In this document: positions 22,093 through 31,001 of the stretch, one piece after another
How the letters are laid out: every line of letters begins with the position of its first letter
Numbering within the stretch: the stretch's first letter is position 1
Assembly: GCA_005888295.1 (NCBI GenBank)
Contig: VAWP01000099.1
Coordinates: 1-35,196, forward strand
Length of the DNA: 35,196 nt
Direction of reading: 5' to 3'
From: Actinomycetota bacterium
GTDB taxonomy: Bacteria > Actinomycetota > Acidimicrobiia > Acidimicrobiales > AC-9
Notes under the pieces: generated by a model
What the model was told of the DNA's origin: nothing
Database searches by the model: none
What the model saw: only the letters and a program-made list of their open reading frames with translations
Position numbers and translations under genes: made by a program

Positions 22093-24698
22093 ATGGGTTC
22101 CGTACCCGCGCAGTTCGAGTTCGCCGCTGAGTTCGCCATCTTCCTGGTGGCCGCCGCCGGGGTGGCCCTCGTCCTGCTGAGAGCCGAGCTGCTGAGCCGG
22201 TCGCCCTGGGCCCGAGCCTGCCTGGGGCTGGGGTTCGCGGCGCTGGCCGCGGCCGCCTTCCTGCGGGGATCGCTGCTGGTTCAGCCGGCGACCAACCCTG
22301 TCGTCGGCGGGCTCCGCGGGGCCGGCCTGATCTTGCTCCTCGTCGGCTCGATCCGGTGGCGGTCAGGAGACGCCTCCCAGGCCCTCGTCTGGCTCGGTGT
22401 CGGCCTCGTGGGCGCGGCGGTCGTCCTGCGGGGCACCTCGGGCCAGGTGGCCGACAGCCTCCTCGCCGCCGGAGCCCTGAGCATCGGCATTGCGCTCGTG
22501 GCGGCCAGCCGGCAGGTCATCGCGGCGCGGGTGGCGGCGACCACCGCCGCCACGCTTCTCGTGCTCGTGTTCATCCTCTCGCTGGCCCTGTCCCAAGTCG
22601 TCTCCTCGACGGTGCGCAACGATGCAGTCCGCCGTCTGGACGGTCGCGCCTCTTCGGGGGCAACCCAGACGTCGAGCAGTCCCGAGCAGCTGCGGGGTGA
22701 GGCCGTCCTGGTGGGCTCCTCGGTGCGCGCCTACCTCAACGCCCATGCTGGTTGCGTCCAGTCCGACCAGACCGTCGTGGCCAGCTGTGTACGCGACGCC
22801 CTGGCGGCGATCTCGGCGTCTGCCGTGCCGGCAGGAGTGGAGGTGGGGTGGGTCATCCCCGGCAGTGGTGTCGTGGCCTCGTCTGCCAACCTGGGCGCCG
22901 TCCTCGGGCCCGGTGTGGCCGCGGCGCTTCCGAGCTCCCCCGCCGTGGCCCAGGCCATCGCCGGCCAGCAGTCGACGGGCACCGCCGCCATCGTGGGCGG
23001 TGGAGCCATCGCGGTCGGCGCCTACCCCGACGTGGTCATCGCGCGTGGGCCCGGCCTTCCCGGCACCGCGCGCGTCATGGGCGTGGCGGTCGCGGTCCGA
23101 GAGTGGACGATCCGACGTTGTCGGTCGCGCTGGTCGGGCCGGCCAGCGTGCTCAGCAGCGCGGGGGGGTGGAATCCCCCGTTCAGTGCCGTGCGGAGCCT
23201 GGCCACCCAGGTGCTCTCCGGTGGCGGCCCGGTGACCTCGGCCACGGTGCAGAGCCACTTCGTCGCCGGGCAGTCGGTGGCCGCGACCAACAACCAGCCG
23301 GTGATGGCCTTTCTCTCGTCCACCCCGACGACGGTCGTCGACCAGACCCAGAACGACCTGTTCCGAACGCTGTTCATCATCGCCCTCGGCGGCACGCTCC
23401 TCGCCCTGTTGCTGGCGTCGCTGGTGGGAGACCGGGTTGGCTCGGACCTGCGGCGGCTCACCACGGCGGCCGAGTCCATCCGGCGCGGCGACGTGGACGT
23501 CCGGGCCAGAGTGAGCTCGGAGGACGAGGTGGGAAGGCTGGGAGCAGCCTTCGACTCGATGGCCGCGTCCATCGACGAGAAGGCGTCGGCACTGCAGACC
23601 GCGGCCCAGGACGAGAGCCGGCTCCGCGGCCGCCTCGAGGCGGTGGTGGCCGGCATGGGCGAGGCGCTGGTGGCCGTCGACTCGGCCGGCAGGATCACCG
23701 ACTTCAACCAGGCAGCCGAGGAGCTCGTCCTCGTCAGCGACAACCTGGCTCGGGGCCGCCCCGTGGACGAGGTGATCACCCTCGTCGGCGAAGACGGCGC
23801 CGATCTCAGTCCTCACCTGCGCCAACCGCCCGCACAGCGCTGGAGCACGCAGTGCTGGCTCCAACAGCGGGAGCTGGGGCTGGTGCCGGTCGCCGTGTCA
23901 GCGGGCGCGCTCCGAGGTCAGGGACCGGAGGACGCCGGCGCCGTCTTCGTGCTGCGCGACCTGCGCCGGGAGCACGAGGTCGAGCGCATGAAGACCGAGT
24001 TCCTGTCGCGGGTCGGCCACGAGCTGCGGACCCCGCTCACGGGCATCATGGGGTTCAGCGACCTCATGGCCCGCAAGACTGTTCCGCCCAACCAGGCCCG
24101 GGTCTGGCACGGGGAGATCCTCGAGCAGTCCAAGCGCCTGCTCAGAGTGGTGGAGCGGCTCGAGTTCTTCGCCTCGGCAGGGGCGGGGCGGCTTCGGCTG
24201 CGCCCCGACTGGGTGGACATCCGCCTGCTGGTGGACGAGATCGTCTCCGTCTGGGAGACGAGGCTCCAGGAGCCGTGGCTGATCGGTCGCCGGGTGGAGC
24301 GAGACCTCGACCCGATGGTCGCCGACCGCCGCTGGGTCCGGCTCGCGATCGACGAGCTGATCGACAACGCCGTGAAGTTCTCGCCCGACGGGGGAGAGAT
24401 CGTCGTGATGGCCAGGGCGGTCCGCGGCGGTCGGGTGCTGGAGATCTCGGTGAGCGATCACGGCAAAGGCATGTCCGAGCAGGAGGCGACGGCCGCCTTC
24501 GGCGAGTTCGTGCAAGGTGACAGCTCCGACACCCGTCTGTACGGCGGTCTCGGGCTGGGACTGTCGCTCGTCCAGCGCGTCGTCGAAGGACACGGCGGCA
24601 GCGTGGCGTGGGAGTCCTACCCAGGGCGCGGCTCGAAGTTCTCGCTGCTCCTGCCGATCACCGCACGTCAGGACACCCGAGTCGGGGCGTCAGACTGA
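22093..24698 (+). CDS. Membrane sensor histidine kinase, frameshifted
   Basis: Starts at ATG 22093, five bases after the ylbL-type stop. About six membrane helices in the first 180 residues are followed by an external sensor part with a Cys pair (HAGC...VASC). At 23095-23110 the frame breaks between GVAVAVRE and VDDPTLSVALVG; a one-base indel would rejoin them, giving roughly 868 residues. Then come a last membrane helix (TLFIIALGGTLLALLLAS), HAMP, a PAS-like domain (VVAGMGEALVAVDSAGRI), the HisKA motif RVGHELRTPLTGIMG, and the ATPase boxes DELIDNAVKFSPDGG, SDHGKGM, FGEFVQGD and GGLGLGLSLVQRVV. All kinase motifs are intact. No response regulator is adjacent, so its partner is elsewhere. Confidence 0.88.
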
Positions 24699-24727
24699 AC
24701 CAGAGCGCGGCGGCCCGGCGCTCGACA

Positions 24728-24733
24728 TAGTCT
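24728..24733 (+). promoter_or_regulatory. Candidate leaderless -10 of the DivIVA-like gene
   Basis: TAGTCT, six nucleotides before ATG 24740. No ribosome site precedes the ATG. Confidence 0.55.
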
Positions 24734-24739
24734 CATTCA

Positions 24740-27184
24740 ATGCAGGATGGTCATCGCACCTCGATCAACTCGGCCTCGCTGACTGCCGACGAGGTCGCCC
24801 GGCGAAGTTTCCCCACCGTGCGGAAGGGTTTCGATCCGACCGATGTCCGCATGTTCCTCGACAGCGTCGCCGAGCAGCTTCAGACCCTTTACGACCGCGA
24901 GGACGATCTCAGACGGCGGTTGGCGAGAGCCGAGCAGCTGGCTGCCCATCCGGAGATGGACGAGGCCACGCTGACGGCGGTCCTGGGGCACGAGACGACG
25001 AAGGTCCTGCGCAGTGCCCACGACGCCGCCGGGGACATGAAGGCCCGCGCCGAGGAGGGCGCCTCACACGTGATCCACCAGGCTCACGAGGAAGCGGCCC
25101 GCATTCGGGCCGAAGGAGAGCGGGCGGCGTCCGATCGCGCCAGCGAGGCCGAGGTGACCGCGGCCCGGATCCGCAGCGGCGCCGCCGCCGAGGCCGACTC
25201 GGTGGTCGAGGCCGCCCGTCAGGAGGCGCAGGCCATGCTGGCGGGGGTCCAGGAAGACTGCCGTGGCATGGTGAGGGAGGCGCAGGAGGTGCGGGCCCGG
25301 GTGCTCGCCGACCTCGTTCGCCGCCGGCGCGCGCTCTACGGGCAGGTCGAGCACTTGCGGGGCGGGCGTCAGAACCTGGTGGAGGCACTGCGGGAGGCGC
25401 GCCGCTCCTTCGACCACATCCTGGAGACCCTGCAGCGCGACTTCGATCCAGGCGCTGCGGCGCAACCTTCAGCTGAGGACGGCGTGGGCGAGCTGGGCGC
25501 ACCACAGCCGAATGGAGGTGGGGCGATGTCGCCCGAGCCGCGCGCCGTCGAAGGCGCCGGCCGGGTCCTGGCTCCCATGCGCGAGCCGCCCCGCCGCCCC
25601 GGACCCGGCGATGCCGGAGATCCCGGGCGCGGATCGCGCGGGAGGACCGCCGCGTCCGTCGACCCCGGGAGACCGGGCCCGCCACCCACGACGATCGCGG
25701 TCGTCGGTGACCGGGCCGCCGACTCGGGCCCGGCGTCGACCGACGAGGCCGCGTCGTCGCCAGCGGCTCGTCTGGCAGAGGCGGTGCACTCTGCCGAGCG
25801 CGGCACCGGCCCCGAGGTTGCTGCACCGGAAGGTCGGCAGGAGAACGAGCAGGCCGTTGCGCGACGTCGCTCCGGGTTTCGCATCATCCGGCGGCCCCGG
25901 CACCCCCCGGCTGACGAGGGCCGGGAGAAGCAGTCCGGGCCCGGCGACGCCCCGACCACCGAGGCGCCCGCTGACGACGAAGGCATTCGGATCCTCGAGT
26001 CCGCCCCCGACACGGCGAGGACTCCCAACGAGCGTTCGGACGACCCCGGCGGACCTGGAGGTGGACCACCCGTCGCGGAAGCGAGGGACGCGTCCGATCC
26101 GACGCCCCCGGCTCGACCACGCGGACGTAGCGGCGGGCGCCATCGCGCCCCCGGCTCGTCGGCGGTCGACGACCTCTTCGCCAAGATCAAGGCCGGCCGC
26201 TCGCCCTCCGCGGAGAAGGCGAGGTCGGACGCGACAGAGGACGGCGAAGCTGGCCCGGGAGGCCGGCCAGAGAGTGAGGAAGCGATGCCCGCCGCCGGCC
26301 GCGCTCCTGATGACAGGACGCCCACCGTCGGTGCTGCTCCTTCCGCTCCTGCCGTCCAGCAGGAGGACGAGGCTCCAGCGGCGGAGGCGGAGACCGCGGC
26401 GCCGGACGGCGAGCCGGACACCACGGCCGGGCCCTCCGAGCAGCCGGAGCCCGAAGAGAACGCCGAGGCGACAGAGAACGCCGGCGAGGAGCGCGAGTCG
26501 GGTCCGGAGGCGTCGTTCCGGCGGCGGCGCGACGACGCCATCGCCCCCATCACCGTCGCGCTGTCCCGCCGACTCAAGCGCGCCCTGCAGGACGATCAGA
26601 ACGACCTGCTCGACCGCCTACGCAGCCGTGGCAAGCGACCCCTCGACGAGATCCTGCCTCCGGTCGCCGAGCACCAGGAGCACTTCCGGCGCGCCGGTGT
26701 CGAGCTGCTGGGCCGGGCCGAGCTGGCTGGTACCTCGTTCCTGCGCGAGGGCCGGGAAGGCGACGGCAGAGCGAACGGCAGCGGTGTCGAGAAGGACTCG
26801 ATCGCCCTCGCCGGCGAGTTGGCGATCGCCATCACCGACCCCCTTCGCAGGCGCCTCGAGCGGTCGCTCGGCGACGCCGCCGACCCGGACGACGCCAGCC
26901 TGGTCGACAACGTGGGTGCCGCGTACCGGGAGTGGAAGGGGCCGCGGATCGAGCGGGTGGCCGGGGACCACGTCGTCGCCGCCTTCTCGCAGGGCGAGCT
27001 GGGGGTGGCCCGAGAGGGGACTGCGCTGCGCTGGATCGTCGACGACGGGGACGAGCGGTGCCCTGACTGCGACGACAACGCCCTGGCCGGACCCCTGCCC
27101 CGGGGAGAGCGGTATCCGACGGGCCAGGCCCACCCGCCGGCGCACAGCGGCTGCCGCTGTCTCCTCGCCCCCCTGCCCGCGTAG
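24740..27184 (+). CDS. DivIVA-like coiled-coil protein with C-terminal phage minor-head (Mu gpF-like) domain
   Basis: 814 residues. The N-terminus is DivIVA-like: LTADEVARRSFPTVRKGFDP, then DVRMFLDSVAEQL (about 15-50). A long Ala/Glu/Arg coiled coil runs to about 240, and an acidic Pro-rich, probably disordered region to about 590. The last 220 residues form a different module: charged helices, then GPRIERVAGDHVVAAFSQGE, LRWIVDDGDERCPDC, YPTGQAHPPAHSGCRC. The C774-X2-C777 ... PPAH802-x2-C805-x-C807 pattern, preceded by an Arg-x-x-Glu-type helix, is the signature of phage head morphogenesis proteins (Mu gpF / SPP1 gp7 group). DivIVA proteins bind curved membrane at poles and septa. No other phage structural gene is nearby. 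The fusion is unusual; its function is unknown. Confidence 0.8.
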   Translation: MQDGHRTSINSASLTADEVARRSFPTVRKGFDPTDVRMFLDSVAEQLQTLYDREDDLRRRLARAEQLAAHPEMDEATLTAVLGHETTKVLRSAHDAAGDMKARAEEGASHVIHQAHEEAARIRAEGERAASDRASEAEVTAARIRSGAAAEADSVVEAARQEAQAMLAGVQEDCRGMVREAQEVRARVLADLVRRRRALYGQVEHLRGGRQNLVEALREARRSFDHILETLQRDFDPGAAAQPSAEDGVGELGAPQPNGGGAMSPEPRAVEGAGRVLAPMREPPRRPGPGDAGDPGRGSRGRTAASVDPGRPGPPPTTIAVVGDRAADSGPASTDEAASSPAARLAEAVHSAERGTGPEVAAPEGRQENEQAVARRRSGFRIIRRPRHPPADEGREKQSGPGDAPTTEAPADDEGIRILESAPDTARTPNERSDDPGGPGGGPPVAEARDASDPTPPARPRGRSGGRHRAPGSSAVDDLFAKIKAGRSPSAEKARSDATEDGEAGPGGRPESEEAMPAAGRAPDDRTPTVGAAPSAPAVQQEDEAPAAEAETAAPDGEPDTTAGPSEQPEPEENAEATENAGEERESGPEASFRRRRDDAIAPITVALSRRLKRALQDDQNDLLDRLRSRGKRPLDEILPPVAEHQEHFRRAGVELLGRAELAGTSFLREGREGDGRANGSGVEKDSIALAGELAIAITDPLRRRLERSLGDAADPDDASLVDNVGAAYREWKGPRIERVAGDHVVAAFSQGELGVAREGTALRWIVDDGDERCPDCDDNALAGPLPRGERYPTGQAHPPAHSGCRCLLAPLPA

Positions 27185-27187
27185 GCT
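27182..27187 (+). promoter_or_regulatory. Candidate leaderless -10 of the UPF0182 gene
   Basis: TAGGCT, six nucleotides before GTG 27194; the first three bases are the TAG stop codon of the DivIVA-like gene. It is identical in sequence to the element before the AAA+ ATPase gene at 6633. Confidence 0.6.
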
Positions 27188-27193
27188 CGCGGG

Positions 27194-30100
27194 GTGCGTT
27201 CCCCCCAGGACGTGCCGCGGCGAGGTCGCGGTATCACACGCGGGCGGATCTGGATCGTCGTCGCGATCATCGTCCTCTTCCTCCTGCTGACCTCGCTCCG
27301 GGGCATCGCCGTCTTCTACACCGATTACCTGTGGTTCAGCTCGGTCCACCTGACCACGGTGTGGAAGGGCGTCCTCGGGACCAAGGTCGGCCTGGCCGTG
27401 GTGTTCTGCGCCATCTTCTTCGCCGGCATGTGGGCGAGCCTGGCGATCGCCGATCGGATCGCCCTCAACTTCAGTCCCCTCGGACCCGAGGACGAGCTGG
27501 TACGCCGCTATCGGAACGCCGTCCGACCCAGAGCCCGACTCGTCCGCACCATCGCGGCCGTCATCCTCGCCCTACTGGTCGGAGTCGGGGCGTCGGGGCA
27601 ATGGCACAACTGGATCCTCTTCCGCAACTCCGTGCCGTTCGGGATACAGGATCCGCAGTTCCACATGGACGTCGGCTTCTACGTCTTCAAGCTGCCGTTC
27701 CTCTCCTTCCTCGTGGGCTGGACCTTCCTGGCTCTGGCGGTGATCCTCGTCATCACCGTCGTCGCCCACTACCTGAACGGCGGGATCCGCTTCCAGGGAC
27801 CGGGACAACGGGTCAACCCGTTGGTGAAGGTCCACATCTCGGTGCTGCTGGCGCTGATCGCCCTGGTCAAGGCGGCGGGCTACTTCCTCCAGCGCTACGA
27901 GCTCACGGCGTCCACCCGTGGCTTCGTCCAGGGCGCCACGTACACCGACGTCCACGCCCAGCTGCCCGCCCTCACCCTTCTCATCTTCATCTCGCTGGCG
28001 GCCTTCGTCATCTTCCTCGTCAACATCCGGCGCCGGGGATGGGTTCTGCCCGTCATCGGCGTGGGCCTGTGGGCGTTCATCTCTCTCGTCGTGGGCGCCA
28101 TCTATCCGGCGTTCATCCAGACCTTCAAGGTCCAGCCCTCCCAGGCCACCCTCGAGCGGCCGTACATCTCGCGCAACATCACCGCCACCCGGCAGGCGAT
28201 GGGTATCAACAACGTCCAGTACCCGATCCCCTTCTCCTACGCCCAGAACCTCACACCCCCCGCGCTGGCGGCCGACCTGCCCACGCTCTCGAGCGTGCGC
28301 TTGTGGGACCCCAACTTCGCCGTCACGACGTTCGAGAAGCTCCAGGACATCCGCTCCTACTACCTGTTCAACGAGCTCGCGCTCGACCGGTACACGCTCA
28401 ACGACCAGAACACTCCAGTGATCGCCGCCGTGCGCCAGCTCAACCAGGGCCAGCTTCCGTCGAACTCCTGGGTCAACTCCCACCTCCAGTTCACCCACGG
28501 CTACGGGGCGGTGCTGTCGCAGGCCAACCTGGCCAACGCGGACGGCAATCCCTCGTTCGCCATCCAGGACGTACCACCCACGTCGTCCGCCGGCGCTCCT
28601 CAGATCACACAGCCCTCGGTGTACTTCGGCCTGAACAACCCCGGCTACGTGATCGCCGACACCAAGCAGCCGGAGATCGATTTCCAGAAGCCGAACGGCG
28701 CCAACCAGGAGAGCACCTATCACGGGACCGGCGGAGTCGAGGCGGGATCGATCTTCAGGCGGGCCGCGTTCGCGCTCCGCTTCGCCGACATCAACCCGCT
28801 CATCTCCGGTCAGGTGACGAGCCACTCGCGGGTGATGTTCGTCCGCGACATCAGGAATCTCGTCAACAAGGCGGCGCCGTTCCTCCAGTACGACGCCGAC
28901 CCCTATCCGGTCTTGCTGAACGGGCGTATCTATTGGGTCCAGGACGCCTATACCACCACCGACCGATATCCCTATGCGCAGACCGCGAACGTGGCTGCGG
29001 TGAACGGCGCCAGCGGTCTCAACTCGAGCTTCAACTACGTGCGCAACTCGGTGAAGGTGCTGATCGACGCCTACAACGGCTCGATGACCTTCTACCAGAT
29101 GGACGCCCATGATCCGCTGGTGAACGCATACGCCAAGGCCTTCCCGCACCTGTTCACACCAGCGAAGAACATGAGCCCCGAGCTGCGGGCCCACCTTCGC
29201 TACCCCGAGGACATCTTCACGGCGCAGTCGGCGATGTTCGGTCGCTATCACATCACCAACGCCAATCAGTTCTACTCAGCCGGCGACGCGTGGGATCTGT
29301 CGCAGGACCCGGGATCGGGCTCCCCGTCGGCCGCCCTGCAGACGACGGCGACGACGAACGCCCAGGGCTTCCAGGTTGGGCCCAGCCGCGCCAAGCGCAT
29401 GGCGCCGACCTACCAGCTCACCCGGCTGCCGGGCCAGGCTCAACAGAGCTTCAATCTCCTCGAGCCCTTCGTCCCCGTGTCGCAGAACGACCAGCAGCAG
29501 AACCTCACCGGTTTCATGGTCGCCGACTCCGATCCTGACCACTACGGACAGCTGCAGGCCTACGTCACGCCGAGGGGTCAGCAGATCGACGGGCCAGCAC
29601 TGATCGACGCCAGGATCAGCGCCGTGACCCAGATCTCGCAACAGATCAGCCTGCTCAACCAGCAGGGTTCGCAGGTCGTGCTCGGCAACGTCCTGATGAT
29701 CCCGATCGACCAGTCGTTGCTGTACATCCGACCGCTCTACGTCCAGTCGTCGCGCAACCCCTTGCCCGAGTTCAAGAAGATCATCGTCGTCTACGGCAAC
29801 CAGGCGGCCATGGAGGACAGCCTCGGTCAGGCCCTGACGGATCTGTTCGGAGCACCCGTGCCGGGACTCCCGTCCACGTCGGCGTCGGGTGCGACGGCCG
29901 GACCCACGACGATCACACCGTCGACGCCCGGGCCCCAGGTGTCGTCCACCGTCGCTCAGCTCCTGGCCCGGGCCCAGGCCGCCTACGCCCAGGCCCAGAA
30001 CGATCTCAAGGCCGGCGACCTCGGGAAGTACCAGACCGACATCAACCAAGCCGGCGACCTGCTCAACCAGGCATCCCAGGCGGCGGCGGCGTCCGCAGCA

Positions 30101-30211
30101 CCTGCCCCGACCACGCCGTCGACCACGGCGCCGCCCGCCACCACCGCTCCTCCTGGACCCACGACCGGCTCGACGAACTCGGCTCTGGGGCGGCCGCCAG
30201 GTCCCGGCTGA
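27194..30211 (+). CDS. UPF0182 family large membrane protein
   Basis: 1005 residues from GTG 27194, nine bases after the DivIVA-like stop. The first 310 residues hold about seven membrane helices, for example WIVVAIIVLFLLLTSL, LAVVFCAIFFAGMWASLAI, FLVGWTFLALAVILVITVVA and LLIFISLAAFVIFLV. A large external domain follows (VQPSQATLERPYISRNITAT, then YTTTDRYPYAQ, FNYVRNSVKVLIDAYNGSMT and LRAHLRYPEDIF), all typical of the family. The last 150 residues are Thr/Ser/Pro-rich with QAQNDLKAGDLGKYQTDINQ, a common extracytoplasmic tail. Length matches M. tuberculosis Rv3193c and Rv0064. The family has no established function; it sits in the cell envelope. Confidence 0.93.
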   Translation: MRSPQDVPRRGRGITRGRIWIVVAIIVLFLLLTSLRGIAVFYTDYLWFSSVHLTTVWKGVLGTKVGLAVVFCAIFFAGMWASLAIADRIALNFSPLGPEDELVRRYRNAVRPRARLVRTIAAVILALLVGVGASGQWHNWILFRNSVPFGIQDPQFHMDVGFYVFKLPFLSFLVGWTFLALAVILVITVVAHYLNGGIRFQGPGQRVNPLVKVHISVLLALIALVKAAGYFLQRYELTASTRGFVQGATYTDVHAQLPALTLLIFISLAAFVIFLVNIRRRGWVLPVIGVGLWAFISLVVGAIYPAFIQTFKVQPSQATLERPYISRNITATRQAMGINNVQYPIPFSYAQNLTPPALAADLPTLSSVRLWDPNFAVTTFEKLQDIRSYYLFNELALDRYTLNDQNTPVIAAVRQLNQGQLPSNSWVNSHLQFTHGYGAVLSQANLANADGNPSFAIQDVPPTSSAGAPQITQPSVYFGLNNPGYVIADTKQPEIDFQKPNGANQESTYHGTGGVEAGSIFRRAAFALRFADINPLISGQVTSHSRVMFVRDIRNLVNKAAPFLQYDADPYPVLLNGRIYWVQDAYTTTDRYPYAQTANVAAVNGASGLNSSFNYVRNSVKVLIDAYNGSMTFYQMDAHDPLVNAYAKAFPHLFTPAKNMSPELRAHLRYPEDIFTAQSAMFGRYHITNANQFYSAGDAWDLSQDPGSGSPSAALQTTATTNAQGFQVGPSRAKRMAPTYQLTRLPGQAQQSFNLLEPFVPVSQNDQQQNLTGFMVADSDPDHYGQLQAYVTPRGQQIDGPALIDARISAVTQISQQISLLNQQGSQVVLGNVLMIPIDQSLLYIRPLYVQSSRNPLPEFKKIIVVYGNQAAMEDSLGQALTDLFGAPVPGLPSTSASGATAGPTTITPSTPGPQVSSTVAQLLARAQAAYAQAQNDLKAGDLGKYQTDINQAGDLLNQASQAAAASAAPAPTTPSTTAPPATTAPPGPTTGSTNSALGRPPGPG

Positions 30212-30232
30212 CGGGACTTCCTCCGGCGCTGC

Positions 30233-30238
30233 TAATCT
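30233..30238 (+). promoter_or_regulatory. Candidate -10 of the initiator tRNA gene
   Basis: TAATCT, 12 nt before the mature tRNA 5' end; CTGACG at 30208-30213 could be a weak -35. Confidence 0.5.
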
Positions 30239-30250
30239 CGATGGCTACGC

Positions 30251-30327
<77 letters not shown>

Positions 30328-30341
30328 AGAAAGACCAGGTC

Positions 30342-30367
30342 AGGGCCCTCCCGATCGGGAGGGCCCT
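30342..30367 (+). terminator. Perfect palindromic terminator after tRNA-fMet
   Basis: A 26-bp perfect palindrome centred at 30354/30355 (arm AGGGCCCTCCCGA), starting 15 nt after the CCA end. Only two T follow. Being symmetric it can act on both strands. Confidence 0.8.
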
Positions 30368-30425
30368 TCCGCGTGCCTCGAATCGTCCCAAGCAGCATCC
30401 CACGTTTGAGGCCGCAGGCTTGGGC

Positions 30426-30431
30426 TACTGT
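30426..30431 (+). promoter_or_regulatory. Candidate leaderless -10 of the integrase stump
   Basis: TACTGT, seven nucleotides before GTG 30439. Confidence 0.45.
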
Positions 30432-30438
30432 TCGCCCG

Positions 30439-30582
30439 GTGCGGGGGCCCAAGCGAAAGCGTCGAGAGGGCGTGTGGGAGGTCCGCGCCTTCGTCGGGCG
30501 GGACCCATCACGGGCAGTGGAGCCCTTCGAATCTGGCGTCGGTGGCCGAGTTCGCGAGTGTGAGCAGAAGGGGCAGCGCTGA
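30439..30582 (+). pseudogene. N-terminal fragment of a phage-type tyrosine integrase
   Basis: GTG 30439 begins VRGPKRKRREGVWEVRAFVG RDP, the typical N-terminus (arm-type DNA-binding domain) of actinobacterial site-specific tyrosine recombinases, which normally goes on with ITGKP-like residues. Here the reading goes on as SRAVEPFESG and ends after 47 codons; in another frame RDP is followed by ITGSGA, suggesting a lost frame before decay. No catalytic domain (R-H-R-Y) follows. Its place about 110 bp behind a tRNA gene with an intact leaderless promoter is typical of an integrated element, of which this may be a remnant. Confidence 0.6.
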
Positions 30583-31001
30583 GCCACCGCGATGCAAACC
30601 TCCCCACGATGTCAGAAGCAAGGCTCGGTTACACCCAGTCGCAGGCAGGACCAGATGAGGGCAGAGGCCTGCGTTCTGCACCCTGGCAGCTCTCAGGGTC
30701 AGGGCGAACCCGCCCCACCATGTCTGCAGTGATGGCGATCGCTACGTCCAGCAGCGGGGGAGCGGCTTGCCGTGAGTCTCGACCACGAACGGTGGGACCG
30801 ATAGACCATCAGGGGGAAGGTGTCGCCCCCGATCACGGGTAGCATCAATTGGGTCAATGAAGTGAGCGTGTGCTGAGAGGCGAATCGCAGTGCCAGCAGG
30901 CAAGGTGTTTGGCGCAGCTGGGGCGGACAGGTCGACCGGCGCGATCCAAGGTCGCGCCCGCCCAAGTCGGCTTCCCGTCGCTGACATTGAGGTAGTCGAT
31001 C
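30583..31001. other. Gene-free stretch before the Crp-like gene
   Basis: About 420 bp with no convincing coding sequence on either strand; the open frames lack family motifs and codon bias. It may hold decayed remains of the element that carried the integrase, and the promoter of the Crp-like gene near its right end. No inverted or direct repeat of note was seen. Confidence 0.4.

Noticed and set aside
25512-27290. 592-codon plus-strand frame inside the DivIVA-like gene
   Set aside because: Wrong-frame translation, rich in Arg/Pro; the DivIVA and C-terminal motifs are in the other frame.
30585-30990. Several 60-90 codon frames between the integrase stump and the Crp-like gene
   Set aside because: No ribosome sites, no family motifs and inconsistent codon use.
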